From Terrirubrum flagellatum (GTDB taxonomy: Bacteria > Pseudomonadota > Alphaproteobacteria > Rhizobiales > Beijerinckiaceae): a stretch of 64,000 nt of DNA. The translations under genes were made by a program, and so were the position numbers. The notes beneath the pieces are model-generated. The model had not been told where the DNA came from and ran no database searches. It was given only the letters and a program-made list of their open reading frames with translations. The stretch's first letter is position 1. Each line of letters opens with the position of its first letter. Below are positions 36,756 to 45,023 of the stretch, one piece after another. Location: positions 3,968,001-4,032,000 of the forward strand of contig NZ_CP091851.1 in NCBI RefSeq assembly GCF_022059845.1, in the 5' to 3' direction.

Positions 36756-37091
36756 ATGTCGGGCGCGCCTGATTTCGATGACTTCGACCAGCCCTGCCCG
36801 CCGGCGCCGGTTCCCGACGGGGCGCTCGTCCGTGAAATCAGGATCGTCAACAAGAAGGGCCTGCACGCCCGCGCCACGGCGAAATTCGTGCAATGCGCCG
36901 AGCGTTTCGACGCCGACATCACTGTCACCCGCTGCGGCGAGACGGTCGGCGGCTCCTCGATCATGGGCCTGCTGACGCTCGCCGCCGCCATGGGCACGAC
37001 CATCACGGTGACGGCGAAAGGCGACCAAGCCGAAGCCGCGCTCGACGCGCTGAGCAATCTCGTCGGCGACCGGTTCGGCGAAGGCGAATAG
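36756..37091 (+). CDS. ptsH: HPr phosphocarrier protein with N-terminal extension
   Basis: A protein of 111 residues. The phosphorylated histidine is His37 in NKKGLHARA, and the regulatory serine is Ser68 in GGSSIMGLL, the site for HprK. The N-terminal 22 residues (proline and aspartate rich) are an extension of the usual 85-90 residue protein. Enzyme I is not in the window. It forms an operon with EIIA and probably hprK. Confidence 0.94.
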   Translation: MSGAPDFDDFDQPCPPAPVPDGALVREIRIVNKKGLHARATAKFVQCAERFDADITVTRCGETVGGSSIMGLLTLAAAMGTTITVTAKGDQAEAALDALSNLVGDRFGEGE

Positions 37092-37121
37092 CCGGCGTTC
37101 CTCCCCGGCGGGAATGTCCTC

Positions 37122-37922
37122 ATGAATCTCGAACTCGACGGCAAGGTCGCGATCGTCACCGGCGGCAGCCGCGGCATCGGCAAGGCGATCGTCAACGCGC
37201 TGGCGCGCGAGGGCGTCGATGTCGCGATCGTGGCGCGCGATATGGAAACAGCCGATGCGACCGCGAAGGAGATTTCTGCGGCCACAAGCAGGAAGGTGAA
37301 AGCCTATCGCGCCGACACCGGCGACGACGCCGAGACGCGCGCGGCGACCGCCCAGATCGTCACGGATTTCGGCCGCATCGACATTCTCGTCAACGCCGCT
37401 GCGCAGCCCGGCGGCCAGGCGCCGCCGCCCAAGCTCGCCGAGGTGACGTCGGATTTCTTCCACGCTGACGTGAATGTGAAGGTGATGGGCTATCTGCGCA
37501 TGGCGCGCGAGGCGGCGCCGCACATGATCGCCGGAGGCTTCGGCCGCATCATCAATATCAGCGGGCTTGCAGCGCGGCAGACAGGCGCGATCGTCGGCAG
37601 CATCCGCAATGTCGGGGTCGCGGCGCTGACCAAGAATCTCGCCGACGAACTCGGGCCGCACGGCATCACCGTCAATTGCGTGCATCCCGGTCTGACGCGC
37701 ACGGAGAAGACGGAAGGCGTGATCGCGCGCATGGCCGAGAAGCAGGGCGTCGCGCCGGACGAGATCGAGCGACGCATGGCGTCAGGAAATTCGATCCGCC
37801 GTTTCGTCACGGCGGAGCAGATCGGCGACATCGTCGCTTTTCTCGCCTCGCCGAAATCGATCGCCATCAATGGCGAGTCAATCGGCGCCGGCGGCGGCGC
37901 GCCCGGCGCGATTCACTACTGA
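37122..37922 (+). CDS. SDR-fold protein lacking the usual catalytic Tyr and Lys
   Basis: A protein of 266 residues with the Rossmann cofactor motif TGGSRGIG (13-20) and NAA as the NNAG counterpart (VNAAAQPG). The C-terminus and length are ordinary for SDRs. At the place of the YxxxK active site it reads R162-N-V-G-V166, within GSIRNVGVAALTKNLADELG. So it may bind NAD(P) but not catalyse the normal reaction, or use other residues. It follows ptsH by 30 bases on the same strand. Substrate unknown. Confidence 0.84.
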   Translation: MNLELDGKVAIVTGGSRGIGKAIVNALAREGVDVAIVARDMETADATAKEISAATSRKVKAYRADTGDDAETRAATAQIVTDFGRIDILVNAAAQPGGQAPPPKLAEVTSDFFHADVNVKVMGYLRMAREAAPHMIAGGFGRIINISGLAARQTGAIVGSIRNVGVAALTKNLADELGPHGITVNCVHPGLTRTEKTEGVIARMAEKQGVAPDEIERRMASGNSIRRFVTAEQIGDIVAFLASPKSIAINGESIGAGGGAPGAIHY

Positions 37923-37974
37923 AACCGCTCGGCGGCGCTCATTCTGCGCCGACAGGCTTCCGCGACCAGAAAGG

Positions 37975-39750
37975 CTATGCCGCCGGCTGCGCGTGGGTGA
38001 TCGCCGCGATCTTCTGCTGATGAGCGACGAAACCCTTCGCCGCGTCCGACTGGAAGAGGCTGAGCTTGTCCGCTTCATCATCGGCGACCGGCGCCATCGC
38101 CGCGTCAGCGTAAGTTTTCTGAAGCTCCTTGCGCCGCGAACGGATCACGAGACTGGCCGCGCCATGCTTGCCCCAAAGCCAGGTCCAGCGCGCCTGCTTG
38201 ACGAGCGTTTCGAGCGCAAACTTGGGATAAAACACGAGCGGATGCTCGATCGGCATCCCCGGACGCCGCACGGTCCGCGACTTGCGCCTGACATAGCCGA
38301 CTTCGAGGGGATGGACGCCCTCGATGTCGATCGAGCCCATGAACCACATCTGATAGACGAGCAGCTTGGTCGGCGGGATGCCGACGGACGCCGCGCGCTT
38401 CTGCACCGTCTTCATGTGATCGTCGGAATAATAGAAGCGCCACGCGTCGCGATAGACGCTTTCCCACTCGCTGCGCGACATCTTGGGATGATCCGTGCAG
38501 GTGTGGTTGAGATCGTAGCGGTTCATGTCGGCGTCCATGGCGACGCCCTTCGACCAAAGAACCTTGTGATCTTCCGAACCCGGCAGCGGCGTCAGCAGGA
38601 AGAATTCGAGAATATCGACCGGCAGCTCGGTCTTGATGATCTGCAGGTCGCGCATGATGGAGGCGCGCGTATCGCCGGGGAAGCCGAGGATATAGCCGGC
38701 GTAGGTGATGATGCGATGCTCCTTCCAGTCGAGCAGCATGCGCCGATATTCCGTGATCTTGTTCTGCCGCTTCTTCGCGCCGACGAGGCTTTCCGGATTG
38801 ATGTTCTCGAGGCCGATGAACACGCGCCGCACGCCGGCCAGCGCCGCCTTCTCGATGAAACGCGGAATCTTGTGGCAGAGCGTGTCGACCTGAATGGTCG
38901 CCGAAATCCGGATGCCTTCATCGCGCAGCGCGATCAGGCGATCGAAAATCTGCTCCCAGTCCTTGTTGCGGGCGAAATTATCGTCGGTGATGAAATATTG
39001 ATGCACGCCCGCGGCGTCGTTCTCGCGCACGATGGCTTCGATATCGTCCGCCGAACGACGACGTGAAATCCGGCCCTGCACATTGATGATGGTGCAGAAA
39101 GAACACTGATAAGGACAGCCGCGGCCGGCGTCGAAGCTCGTCATGCGCCCGACCGTTCGGGCGATTTGTTCGCTTGGCAGGTAGGGAATAGGCGTTCCCC
39201 CGACGCCGGGCAGATCCTTCATGTAATTGTAGAGCGGCGCGAGCGCGCCGCGCGCGGCGTCCTGAAGCACGCCTTCGAGACGCCCTTCGGCCTCGCCTGC
39301 GAACAGCGACACGCCAAGCTTCTCGGCGCGCAGCACATCGGGATCGCGCTCGGGCAGCATCGCGATCGTGCCGGAGACATGGAATCCGCCGATGCCGACC
39401 TGCAGGCCGGCGGCGCGGAACTCCGTCGCGAGATCGAGCGCGCGCGGCATCTGGTTGGATTGCACGCCGACCAGCATCACCATGCCGCCGGCGGCCGACG
39501 CCTTCACACGCTGGATGATATCGCCAACCCGAATGCGCGTGTTGGTCTCGTCATAAACTTCAAGCTCGATATCGACATCGTCGCCGAGCACGCGCCGGGA
39601 GGCGCAGTCGCGCGCCAGCCCGTAAAGCGCGGCAAGACTGTTCGAGGGGATCCAGGATTTCCACCACTGGATGACGTAGCCGTCATCGTCATAGTGGGAC
39701 GGCTTGATCAGCACCAATCGGAAGACCGACCGTGGGAGCGTGGTCGACAT
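37975..39750 (-). CDS. B12-binding-domain radical SAM protein
   Basis: A protein of 591 residues. The N-terminal part, about 1-190, has a cobalamin-binding-like fold (GVQSNQM...GGFHVSG), and the radical SAM core has the cluster motif CPYQCSFC at about 215-222. Further conserved parts are TDDNFARNKDWEQIFD and GLENINPESL. The C-terminal 200 residues (YDLNHTCTDHPKMSRSEWESVYRDAW) are characteristic of a subfamily seen in many alphaproteobacteria. Substrate unknown, perhaps lipid or hopanoid modification, which I cannot confirm. Convergent with the SDR-like gene. Confidence 0.88.
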   Translation of the reverse strand: MSTTLPRSVFRLVLIKPSHYDDDGYVIQWWKSWIPSNSLAALYGLARDCASRRVLGDDVDIELEVYDETNTRIRVGDIIQRVKASAAGGMVMLVGVQSNQMPRALDLATEFRAAGLQVGIGGFHVSGTIAMLPERDPDVLRAEKLGVSLFAGEAEGRLEGVLQDAARGALAPLYNYMKDLPGVGGTPIPYLPSEQIARTVGRMTSFDAGRGCPYQCSFCTIINVQGRISRRRSADDIEAIVRENDAAGVHQYFITDDNFARNKDWEQIFDRLIALRDEGIRISATIQVDTLCHKIPRFIEKAALAGVRRVFIGLENINPESLVGAKKRQNKITEYRRMLLDWKEHRIITYAGYILGFPGDTRASIMRDLQIIKTELPVDILEFFLLTPLPGSEDHKVLWSKGVAMDADMNRYDLNHTCTDHPKMSRSEWESVYRDAWRFYYSDDHMKTVQKRAASVGIPPTKLLVYQMWFMGSIDIEGVHPLEVGYVRRKSRTVRRPGMPIEHPLVFYPKFALETLVKQARWTWLWGKHGAASLVIRSRRKELQKTYADAAMAPVADDEADKLSLFQSDAAKGFVAHQQKIAAITHAQPAA

Positions 39751-39995
39751 ATCTCTCCGATCAGGTCGATTGCGTAACCCAATCTATAGATCGCGCCCTC
39801 TGGTCACAAGGCGTCCCTCGCGCCGTCAGTTTCGCTCCACAGGCTGGTCGCCGGCCATGACCTAACGGCGCCCTCTCGCCGCCGGCCTGGCCGTTCGCGA
39901 TGTGTAAAAGAGCACATCCCGGGTGTAGATGCCGGCGCAGCCTTCGCCTTTGGCGGATCGCCCGCGCATTTGATTCAGGCTTCAGGACCCACGCG

Positions 39996-40622
39996 ATGTC
40001 GGATGAATTTTTCGGGCGCGCGCCCATTTCCCGGCGGCAGGCGATGGCCGCTACAGCCGCCGGCGCCGCGCTGATCTCAACCCCTTCCGCCGCCGCGGAG
40101 ACGCTTGCGGGCGCTGTCGCGTCTGTTCGCGGCATGGCTTTCGCCGAGATCGGGCCCGGAACGCGCACCTTGATCGAGGCGGCGGCGGTCTATCTCGACG
40201 ATCTCCTGCGGACAGGAGAAGATTCCAGGCTCGGCGTGAAGCTGACGAACGGCAATCAGGTCAGCCTCGGCGCGCGCGCCAAGCTGAAGATCGATCGCGC
40301 CACGCTCGATGGCGGCGGCGCGCTGACCGTGGATTCCGGATCGCTGATCCTCGATCGGCCCGATCCCACGAAGAAGGGCCGCCTCACGGTGACCTCGCCC
40401 TATGCGGTGATCGCGGTGCGCGGCACAAAGTTCTTCGTTGGCGACGCGGATGGCTATGGCGTGTTCGTCGAGCGCGGCGAGGTGCAAGTCAGCGCGGCCG
40501 GCAAGAGCGTGACGCTGCGCGCCGGGCAGGGAACGACGATCAGCGCCATCGGCGCGCCGCCCGACGCTCCGAAGGAGTGGGGCGCGGCGCGGATCGCGAA
40601 AGCGATTGCGTTAACGAGTTAG
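39996..40622 (+). CDS. FecR-domain protein with Tat-type signal
   Basis: A protein of 208 residues. The N-terminus ISRRQAMAATAAGAALIS has twin arginines and a hydrophobic stretch, so it is probably exported by Tat. The FecR domain spans about 75-160: NGNQVSLGARAKLKIDRATLD, TVTSPYAVIAVRGTKFFVG and VFVERGEVQVSAAGKSVTLRAGQG. FecR domains in such proteins are often paired with CHASE2 cyclases; here a CHASE2 cyclase is at 42232, but two foreign-looking genes separate them. The 265 bases after this gene contain no ORF of note. Confidence 0.86.
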   Translation: MSDEFFGRAPISRRQAMAATAAGAALISTPSAAAETLAGAVASVRGMAFAEIGPGTRTLIEAAAVYLDDLLRTGEDSRLGVKLTNGNQVSLGARAKLKIDRATLDGGGALTVDSGSLILDRPDPTKKGRLTVTSPYAVIAVRGTKFFVGDADGYGVFVERGEVQVSAAGKSVTLRAGQGTTISAIGAPPDAPKEWGAARIAKAIALTS

Positions 40623-40887
40623 CGTAACAAGAACAAAGAAACTCCAACCCTTGGCGCGAACGACTTTCTCGATCTCCGAGCTTCATAAGAAAACAGCTCA
40701 TCTATGACCACGACGTTGTCTTCAGCCGGCTGACTCCGCGAAAACTCTGAAGCGACGAGTTGTGTCCAGACGCAATCGGGATCACTAGAAATTTGAACTG
40801 ATCGCAGCGGCGGTTCGTTTGTGCGGCCGCGCACGCCACGAGTGAAGGCGCGTGGCAGATTGAACGAACCTCATCGGGATCTGCGCC

Positions 40888-41784
40888 ATGGCGGTCGTGT
40901 TCCTGGACCCTGAGCCGTCTACGGGAGACGGTTTTGATGTCGCCGCACAATATCAGATGGTTCCGAGCGGCGGCCATCGGCGCATGGGCCTCTGGGTGCA
41001 AGCTGACGAAACAGAGGATGTAATCATCTATCCTGCCGATCCGAACAAGATCGGGCTGTGGGGTCTTTATACGATTGACGGGCGCCCTGCAGTCACGCGC
41101 GGCGCCGGTTATCAGGTGGCGAGGAATTCAGCGATCCGCTTTTTCATGCGTGGACGCGACCCAGGCCCGACCGCCTTGATCGTCGAAACCGTCTCCGGAA
41201 AGCCACGCAGCTTCCTGCTTGTCTCCGTCAAGACGCAACGGGCCCTCACCTATCAGCTTTATGTCCTCTCGGATGCGGTGCGAAAGCCCAACATTGTCGA
41301 ATCGGGCGGTGAGATGAAAACGATCATGGCGGATGTGGCGCGCCTTTTCATCGAGCAGGCGAACGTCAAGCTGACACAAGTCGGCGACATCGCCAACGCG
41401 GCCGCTCTTCTCGATCTCAATGCGCGCGATCCGCTCAAGAGACGGATCTTTCTCGACGATCCAACGATATTCTCTGCGATCGCATCGGCAGCTCTGGCGG
41501 CGCCACACGCCATCGCCGATCTCTATATTTTCCGCACCTGGGATATCGTCATCGAGTCGAAACCGGACCTCGTTGGACTCGCAACCGGGAACTGCTGCTT
41601 CGTGGAGAATTTTCCACCCGGCAACAGGGCGACCTCCCTCTATGCCCATGAAATCGGACACAATTTGGGCCTGTTTCATGACAACGATGCGCAGCACATC
41701 ATGTTTCCGAATATCGGGGGTTTGTCGTTTTCAATGCATGACATCGAGACGATGAATTTTGGATATCCGATCGGAGCAATCTGA
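40888..41784 (+). CDS. Metzincin-type zinc metalloprotease-like protein
   Basis: A protein of 298 residues. The zinc motif HEIGHNLGLFHD (His254, His258 and His264, with catalytic Glu255) fits HExxHxxGxxH, and Met272 in HIMFPN is placed as the Met-turn. The first about 120 residues form a separate, beta-rich-looking region of unknown kind. No signal peptide is evident, so export may be by another route. Parts are less GC-rich than the neighbours, for example near the 3' end. The next gene begins one base after the stop. Target is unknown. Confidence 0.78.
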   Translation: MAVVFLDPEPSTGDGFDVAAQYQMVPSGGHRRMGLWVQADETEDVIIYPADPNKIGLWGLYTIDGRPAVTRGAGYQVARNSAIRFFMRGRDPGPTALIVETVSGKPRSFLLVSVKTQRALTYQLYVLSDAVRKPNIVESGGEMKTIMADVARLFIEQANVKLTQVGDIANAAALLDLNARDPLKRRIFLDDPTIFSAIASAALAAPHAIADLYIFRTWDIVIESKPDLVGLATGNCCFVENFPPGNRATSLYAHEIGHNLGLFHDNDAQHIMFPNIGGLSFSMHDIETMNFGYPIGAI

Positions 41785-41785
41785 G

Positions 41786-42235
41786 ATGTCGCTCCGTTCG
41801 AATCTTTTCACTGGCGATAAGGCGCTCGAAGCGGCGAGCGCCAACCATAAGGCGCATATTATGCGCGGCGCCATCGGAACACATGTGCGCAGGATTCAGG
41901 TCGCGCTCTCGGTGCTTGATAACGCTGTGATCGCCGAGAATGAAATGGCGTCGTTCATGTTCGGCCCAACCACGGCCGCAGCAGTTCTCGCCTACAAGCG
42001 CGCGCGCGACATCGTCAATCACTCTTATCAGAGCCAAGCGGACGACATCGTCGGGATTATGACGGTGGCGGTGATGGACAAGGAGTTGTTTGAAAATGAA
42101 GTGGCCCCTGAGCGAAGCCGGCAATACTCATGTCGCCGCCGCTGCCTTTGCGTGACGAACAGCGAGCGCAAGCAGGCCGCATTGGCCATTGCGCAGCGGA
42201 TGTCGGCTCATCTTGGGCGGTCGCTTATCAGCTAG
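41786..42235 (+). CDS. Peptidoglycan-binding-domain-like protein
   Basis: A protein of 149 residues. The section HVRRIQVALSVLDNAVI...FGPTTAAAVLAYKRARDI resembles a peptidoglycan-binding type 1 domain (repeat with FGPxTxxAV) between about residues 28 and 85. The last 45 residues, with SRQYSCRRRCLCV, are arginine and cysteine rich and do not look like the rest, so a frameshift may have altered the end. The ATG lies one base after the metzincin stop, and the 3' end overlaps the end of the cyclase gene on the other strand by four bases. Probably a partner of the protease. Confidence 0.62.
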   Translation: MSLRSNLFTGDKALEAASANHKAHIMRGAIGTHVRRIQVALSVLDNAVIAENEMASFMFGPTTAAAVLAYKRARDIVNHSYQSQADDIVGIMTVAVMDKELFENEVAPERSRQYSCRRRCLCVTNSERKQAALAIAQRMSAHLGRSLIS

Positions 42236-44157
42236 CGCCCTGAGGTGTTTTGGGTTTTCGCGTCTGCTGCACCAACGCCGCACGGCTCGCTGACGATCAG
42301 CGACGCAGCGCCCGCAAACGGTTCGATCGTTCCCAGTTCGCGAAAGCGGTGACGCGTCGCGAGCGCGACGCAGCGCGGGCCGACGGCGATCGCCGAACCG
42401 AATTTCTTGTTCGAGGCTTCGAGGCGCGACGCGAGATTGATCGCGGTTCCGTGCGCGGTGTAGTCGAGCTTTCCGCTCGCGCCGACATCGCCAAGGATGG
42501 CGCGGCCCGTCTCGACGCCGATGCGCGTGCGCCCCAGCTTGAGATGCGCATTTTCCGGCGCGATGCGAAACGCTTCCGTCGCAATGTGAATCGACAGCGC
42601 GCAATCGACGGCGCGCGCCGCATGATCGGGCAGCTCCACCGGCGCATTGAAGAAGGCATGCACCGCGTCGCCGACGAATTTGTCGACCATGCCGCCATGT
42701 TCGACGACGATGGCGCAGACGCAGGCGAAATAGCGGTCGAGCAGCGCGACAAGTTCGACCGGGCCGATGCGCTCCGTCATGGCGGTGAAGCCTTCGAGAT
42801 CGGTGAAGAGCGCGGTGATCTCGCGCTCCTCGCCGGCGAGCTTCAACAGTTCAGGATCTTCCGCGAGCCGCGCGACGATCGCCGGCGGCAGTCGCGTCGC
42901 GAAACTGCGCTCAAGCGCGACGCGACGGGCGCGCGCCTCGGCGAAGGCTGCGAAATTCGACGCCTGCCAGGCGCCGAGCGCGGTCACGACAGGCCAGAGC
43001 GGATCGACGAGCAACGCGCGCCAACGCCAGAGGATCACGCAAACCGCGCACCAGAGCGCAGCGACGACGATTGTGGCGACAGCGGCGCGCGCCGGCGTCA
43101 GCTTGATAACCGCAATGACGCCGAGCACAGCCAGCAACGCCGCGACAGCAAGTTCGACCCAGAACGCCGCGGCGGGCCGGATCGGAATTGCGTTGTCGAT
43201 GATTTGCTCGAGCGTGTCGGCCTCGATCTGCACCGTTGGCGTGAAGGCGTCGGCCGCGGTTTCGCGCAATCCGCCGGCTTCGGGCGCGCTCGCGCCAATC
43301 AGGACGAACTTGCCGGTGAATTTTTCGCGCGCAGCGTCGGGCGCGTCGAGCAGACTCGCCGCAGCGACCGTGCGCGCCGCGCGATGCGCCGGCGAGGACG
43401 TCCAGAGCCTGAGACTCGCATCGCGCGCCAGCGGCGCGACATGCCCGCCGACGCGCAAGGTCCGCGCGCGGCCATCGATCAGGAGATTGCCGTCGCCGGA
43501 GCCAATCCGCAGCGTCTCGACCGCGATGCCGCCATAGACCACGCCGCCGCCGGCCGCGAGCAGCGGCACGCGACGCACTGGCTCGCCATCCGACGCGGGG
43601 AGCGTGAGCACGCCAAGGCCTTTCGCCGCATCGATCAGGGGCCGCACCGGCGCGGTGACGCCACGCGTGACGAGGAGATCGGGCAGATCAGGAGGCTCGC
43701 CTTCGAGGCCGAGCGGCGGGCCTTCGGGCGCAGCCGCCGCGGGCGAAGGATCGAGCACGACGCCGAGCGCGACCGGCGCGCCACGAAGAGCTGAAGCCAG
43801 CGCTTCGACATTCGGCGGCGGCGCATCGCCTGCGGCGCGGGCTTCGGCCAGAAGCATATCGAAGCCAATGGCGAGCGGCTTCGCCGCCACGGCCGCGCCT
43901 GCGAGTCGAGCGAGCGTCTCGCGCGGCCAGGGCCAGGAGCCGAAGCGATCGAGCGCGGCGCGATCGATATCGACAACAAGCACGGGGCTCGCGAGAGGCG
44001 CGCGCGGAAACGCTGCGATCAGCCGATCAAACAGCGCCTCGCGAATGCGATCGGCGAAGCCTAGGGGATCAAAGGCCGTGTGCGCGGCGACGAGCGCGAG
44101 CGCCGCGAAGCCGGCGAGCGGCGCCATCCAGCGCGAGCGTCGGGCGAAGCGTCTCAC
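42232..44157 (-). CDS. Adenylate/guanylate cyclase with CHASE2 sensor domain
   Basis: A protein of 641 residues starting at a GTG at 44157, which overlaps the Crp-type stop (GTGA). The N-terminal helix is followed by a CHASE2 extracytoplasmic domain (about 20-340), three membrane segments (about 340-420) and a class III cyclase domain (about 450-580). The metal-binding aspartates are in LFTDLEGFTAMTE and DKFVGDAVHAFF. It makes cAMP or cGMP on sensing an unknown signal. The coupling to a Crp-type gene suggests a local second-messenger circuit. Confidence 0.9.
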   Translation of the reverse strand: MRRFARRSRWMAPLAGFAALALVAAHTAFDPLGFADRIREALFDRLIAAFPRAPLASPVLVVDIDRAALDRFGSWPWPRETLARLAGAAVAAKPLAIGFDMLLAEARAAGDAPPPNVEALASALRGAPVALGVVLDPSPAAAAPEGPPLGLEGEPPDLPDLLVTRGVTAPVRPLIDAAKGLGVLTLPASDGEPVRRVPLLAAGGGVVYGGIAVETLRIGSGDGNLLIDGRARTLRVGGHVAPLARDASLRLWTSSPAHRAARTVAAASLLDAPDAAREKFTGKFVLIGASAPEAGGLRETAADAFTPTVQIEADTLEQIIDNAIPIRPAAAFWVELAVAALLAVLGVIAVIKLTPARAAVATIVVAALWCAVCVILWRWRALLVDPLWPVVTALGAWQASNFAAFAEARARRVALERSFATRLPPAIVARLAEDPELLKLAGEEREITALFTDLEGFTAMTERIGPVELVALLDRYFACVCAIVVEHGGMVDKFVGDAVHAFFNAPVELPDHAARAVDCALSIHIATEAFRIAPENAHLKLGRTRIGVETGRAILGDVGASGKLDYTAHGTAINLASRLEASNKKFGSAIAVGPRCVALATRHRFRELGTIEPFAGAASLIVSEPCGVGAADAKTQNTSGR

Positions 44158-44858
44158 GCATCGTCCTCGCCTTCGACGATGGCGCGCAACGCTTCGAGAT
44201 CGCAATCGCAGCGCCGGCCCTTGCGGCGCATGACGCCGCTTTCGGCCCAGTTCATCAGCACGCGATTGACACGCGGCCGCGTCGCTCCCGCAAGCGCGGC
44301 GAGTTCGCGCTGATCGACGGGAATATCGAAGGATGCGCGCTTTTTCTCCGCCGCGTCAGGGCCAGCGAAGAGCAGAAAGAGATGCGCGACGCGACCTTCG
44401 AGAGGCTTCAGCGCAATCGTTTCGAGTTGATCGGTTGTCGCGCGCAGGCGGCCGCAGAGAACCGCAAGCACCGCATCCTGCATCGCCGGCGTCGCGCGGA
44501 ACGAAGTCTGGAAATCACGACGCGACAGGGACAGCAAGGTCGACGGAGTGACGGCGGCCGCATCTGTCGTGCGGCCGGCGCCGTCGAGCAGCGCGATCTC
44601 GCCGAAAGCCTCGCCCGGGCCGGCGAGGCGGACGGTGAATTCGCGGCCCTGGGCGCTGTCGCGCGCCAGCCGGATCGCGCCGGTCTCGACGATGAACATG
44701 GCGTCGCCAGGATCGTCGCGATGGAACAGCGTCTCGCCGGGCGAGAGTTTGCGGCGCGTCACGCGGCCGGCCAGCACAGTCAGCGCAGCCTCGTCCAGCG
44801 ATGCGAAAAACGCATGGCCCCGCAGGAGCGCCACGATGGAAAGAGGCCCGCTCATCAT
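44154..44858 (-). CDS. Crp/Fnr-family transcriptional regulator
   Basis: A protein of 234 residues. A cyclic-nucleotide-binding domain spans about 15-130 (HAFFASLDEAALTVLAGR, PGDAMFIVETGAIRLA, GEIALLDGAGRTTDA), and the C-terminal winged helix has VDQRELAALAGATRPRVNRVL. The two ATG codons at 44858 and 44855 are equally possible. It overlaps the cyclase start, so the product of the cyclase may be its ligand. No Fnr cysteine cluster is present. Confidence 0.9.
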   Translation of the reverse strand: MMSGPLSIVALLRGHAFFASLDEAALTVLAGRVTRRKLSPGETLFHRDDPGDAMFIVETGAIRLARDSAQGREFTVRLAGPGEAFGEIALLDGAGRTTDAAAVTPSTLLSLSRRDFQTSFRATPAMQDAVLAVLCGRLRATTDQLETIALKPLEGRVAHLFLLFAGPDAAEKKRASFDIPVDQRELAALAGATRPRVNRVLMNWAESGVMRRKGRRCDCDLEALRAIVEGEDDA

Positions 44859-44936
44859 CCCAGCCGGTTCGACGGGGGGAAGCTATCCCAAGGGCGCCCG
44901 GAGGGAAATCCGGCCCGACCGGCCTGCGAAGGCCAC

Positions 44937-44952
44937 ATAAAGAAATCTTTAT
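44937..44952. promoter_or_regulatory. Operator-like palindrome upstream of ahcY
   Basis: ATAAAGA-AA-TCTTTAT has two seven-base arms in perfect complement, followed by another half-site ATATCTTTAT up to 44960. The ahcY ATG lies 72 bases downstream. The motif resembles sites predicted for ArsR-type methionine/SAH regulators (SahR-like) in proteobacteria. The regulator is not in this window and the assignment is inference. Confidence 0.5.
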
Positions 44953-45023
44953 ATCTTTATTGCGAGGTCGGAGAGCCGGTGCTATAGGCCCGGCCGACGC
45001 ACAGGTTTCCCAGAGGAGCGAAC

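Noticed and set aside
42250-43794. A 514-residue plus-strand frame over the cyclase gene
   Set aside because: Shadow of the class III cyclase; translation is rich in Arg and Asp with no domain.
44941-45023. A SAH riboswitch before ahcY
   Set aside because: Only about 60 bases remain between the palindrome and the ATG and I could not see the conserved SAH riboswitch pseudoknot; a protein operator explains the symmetry better.
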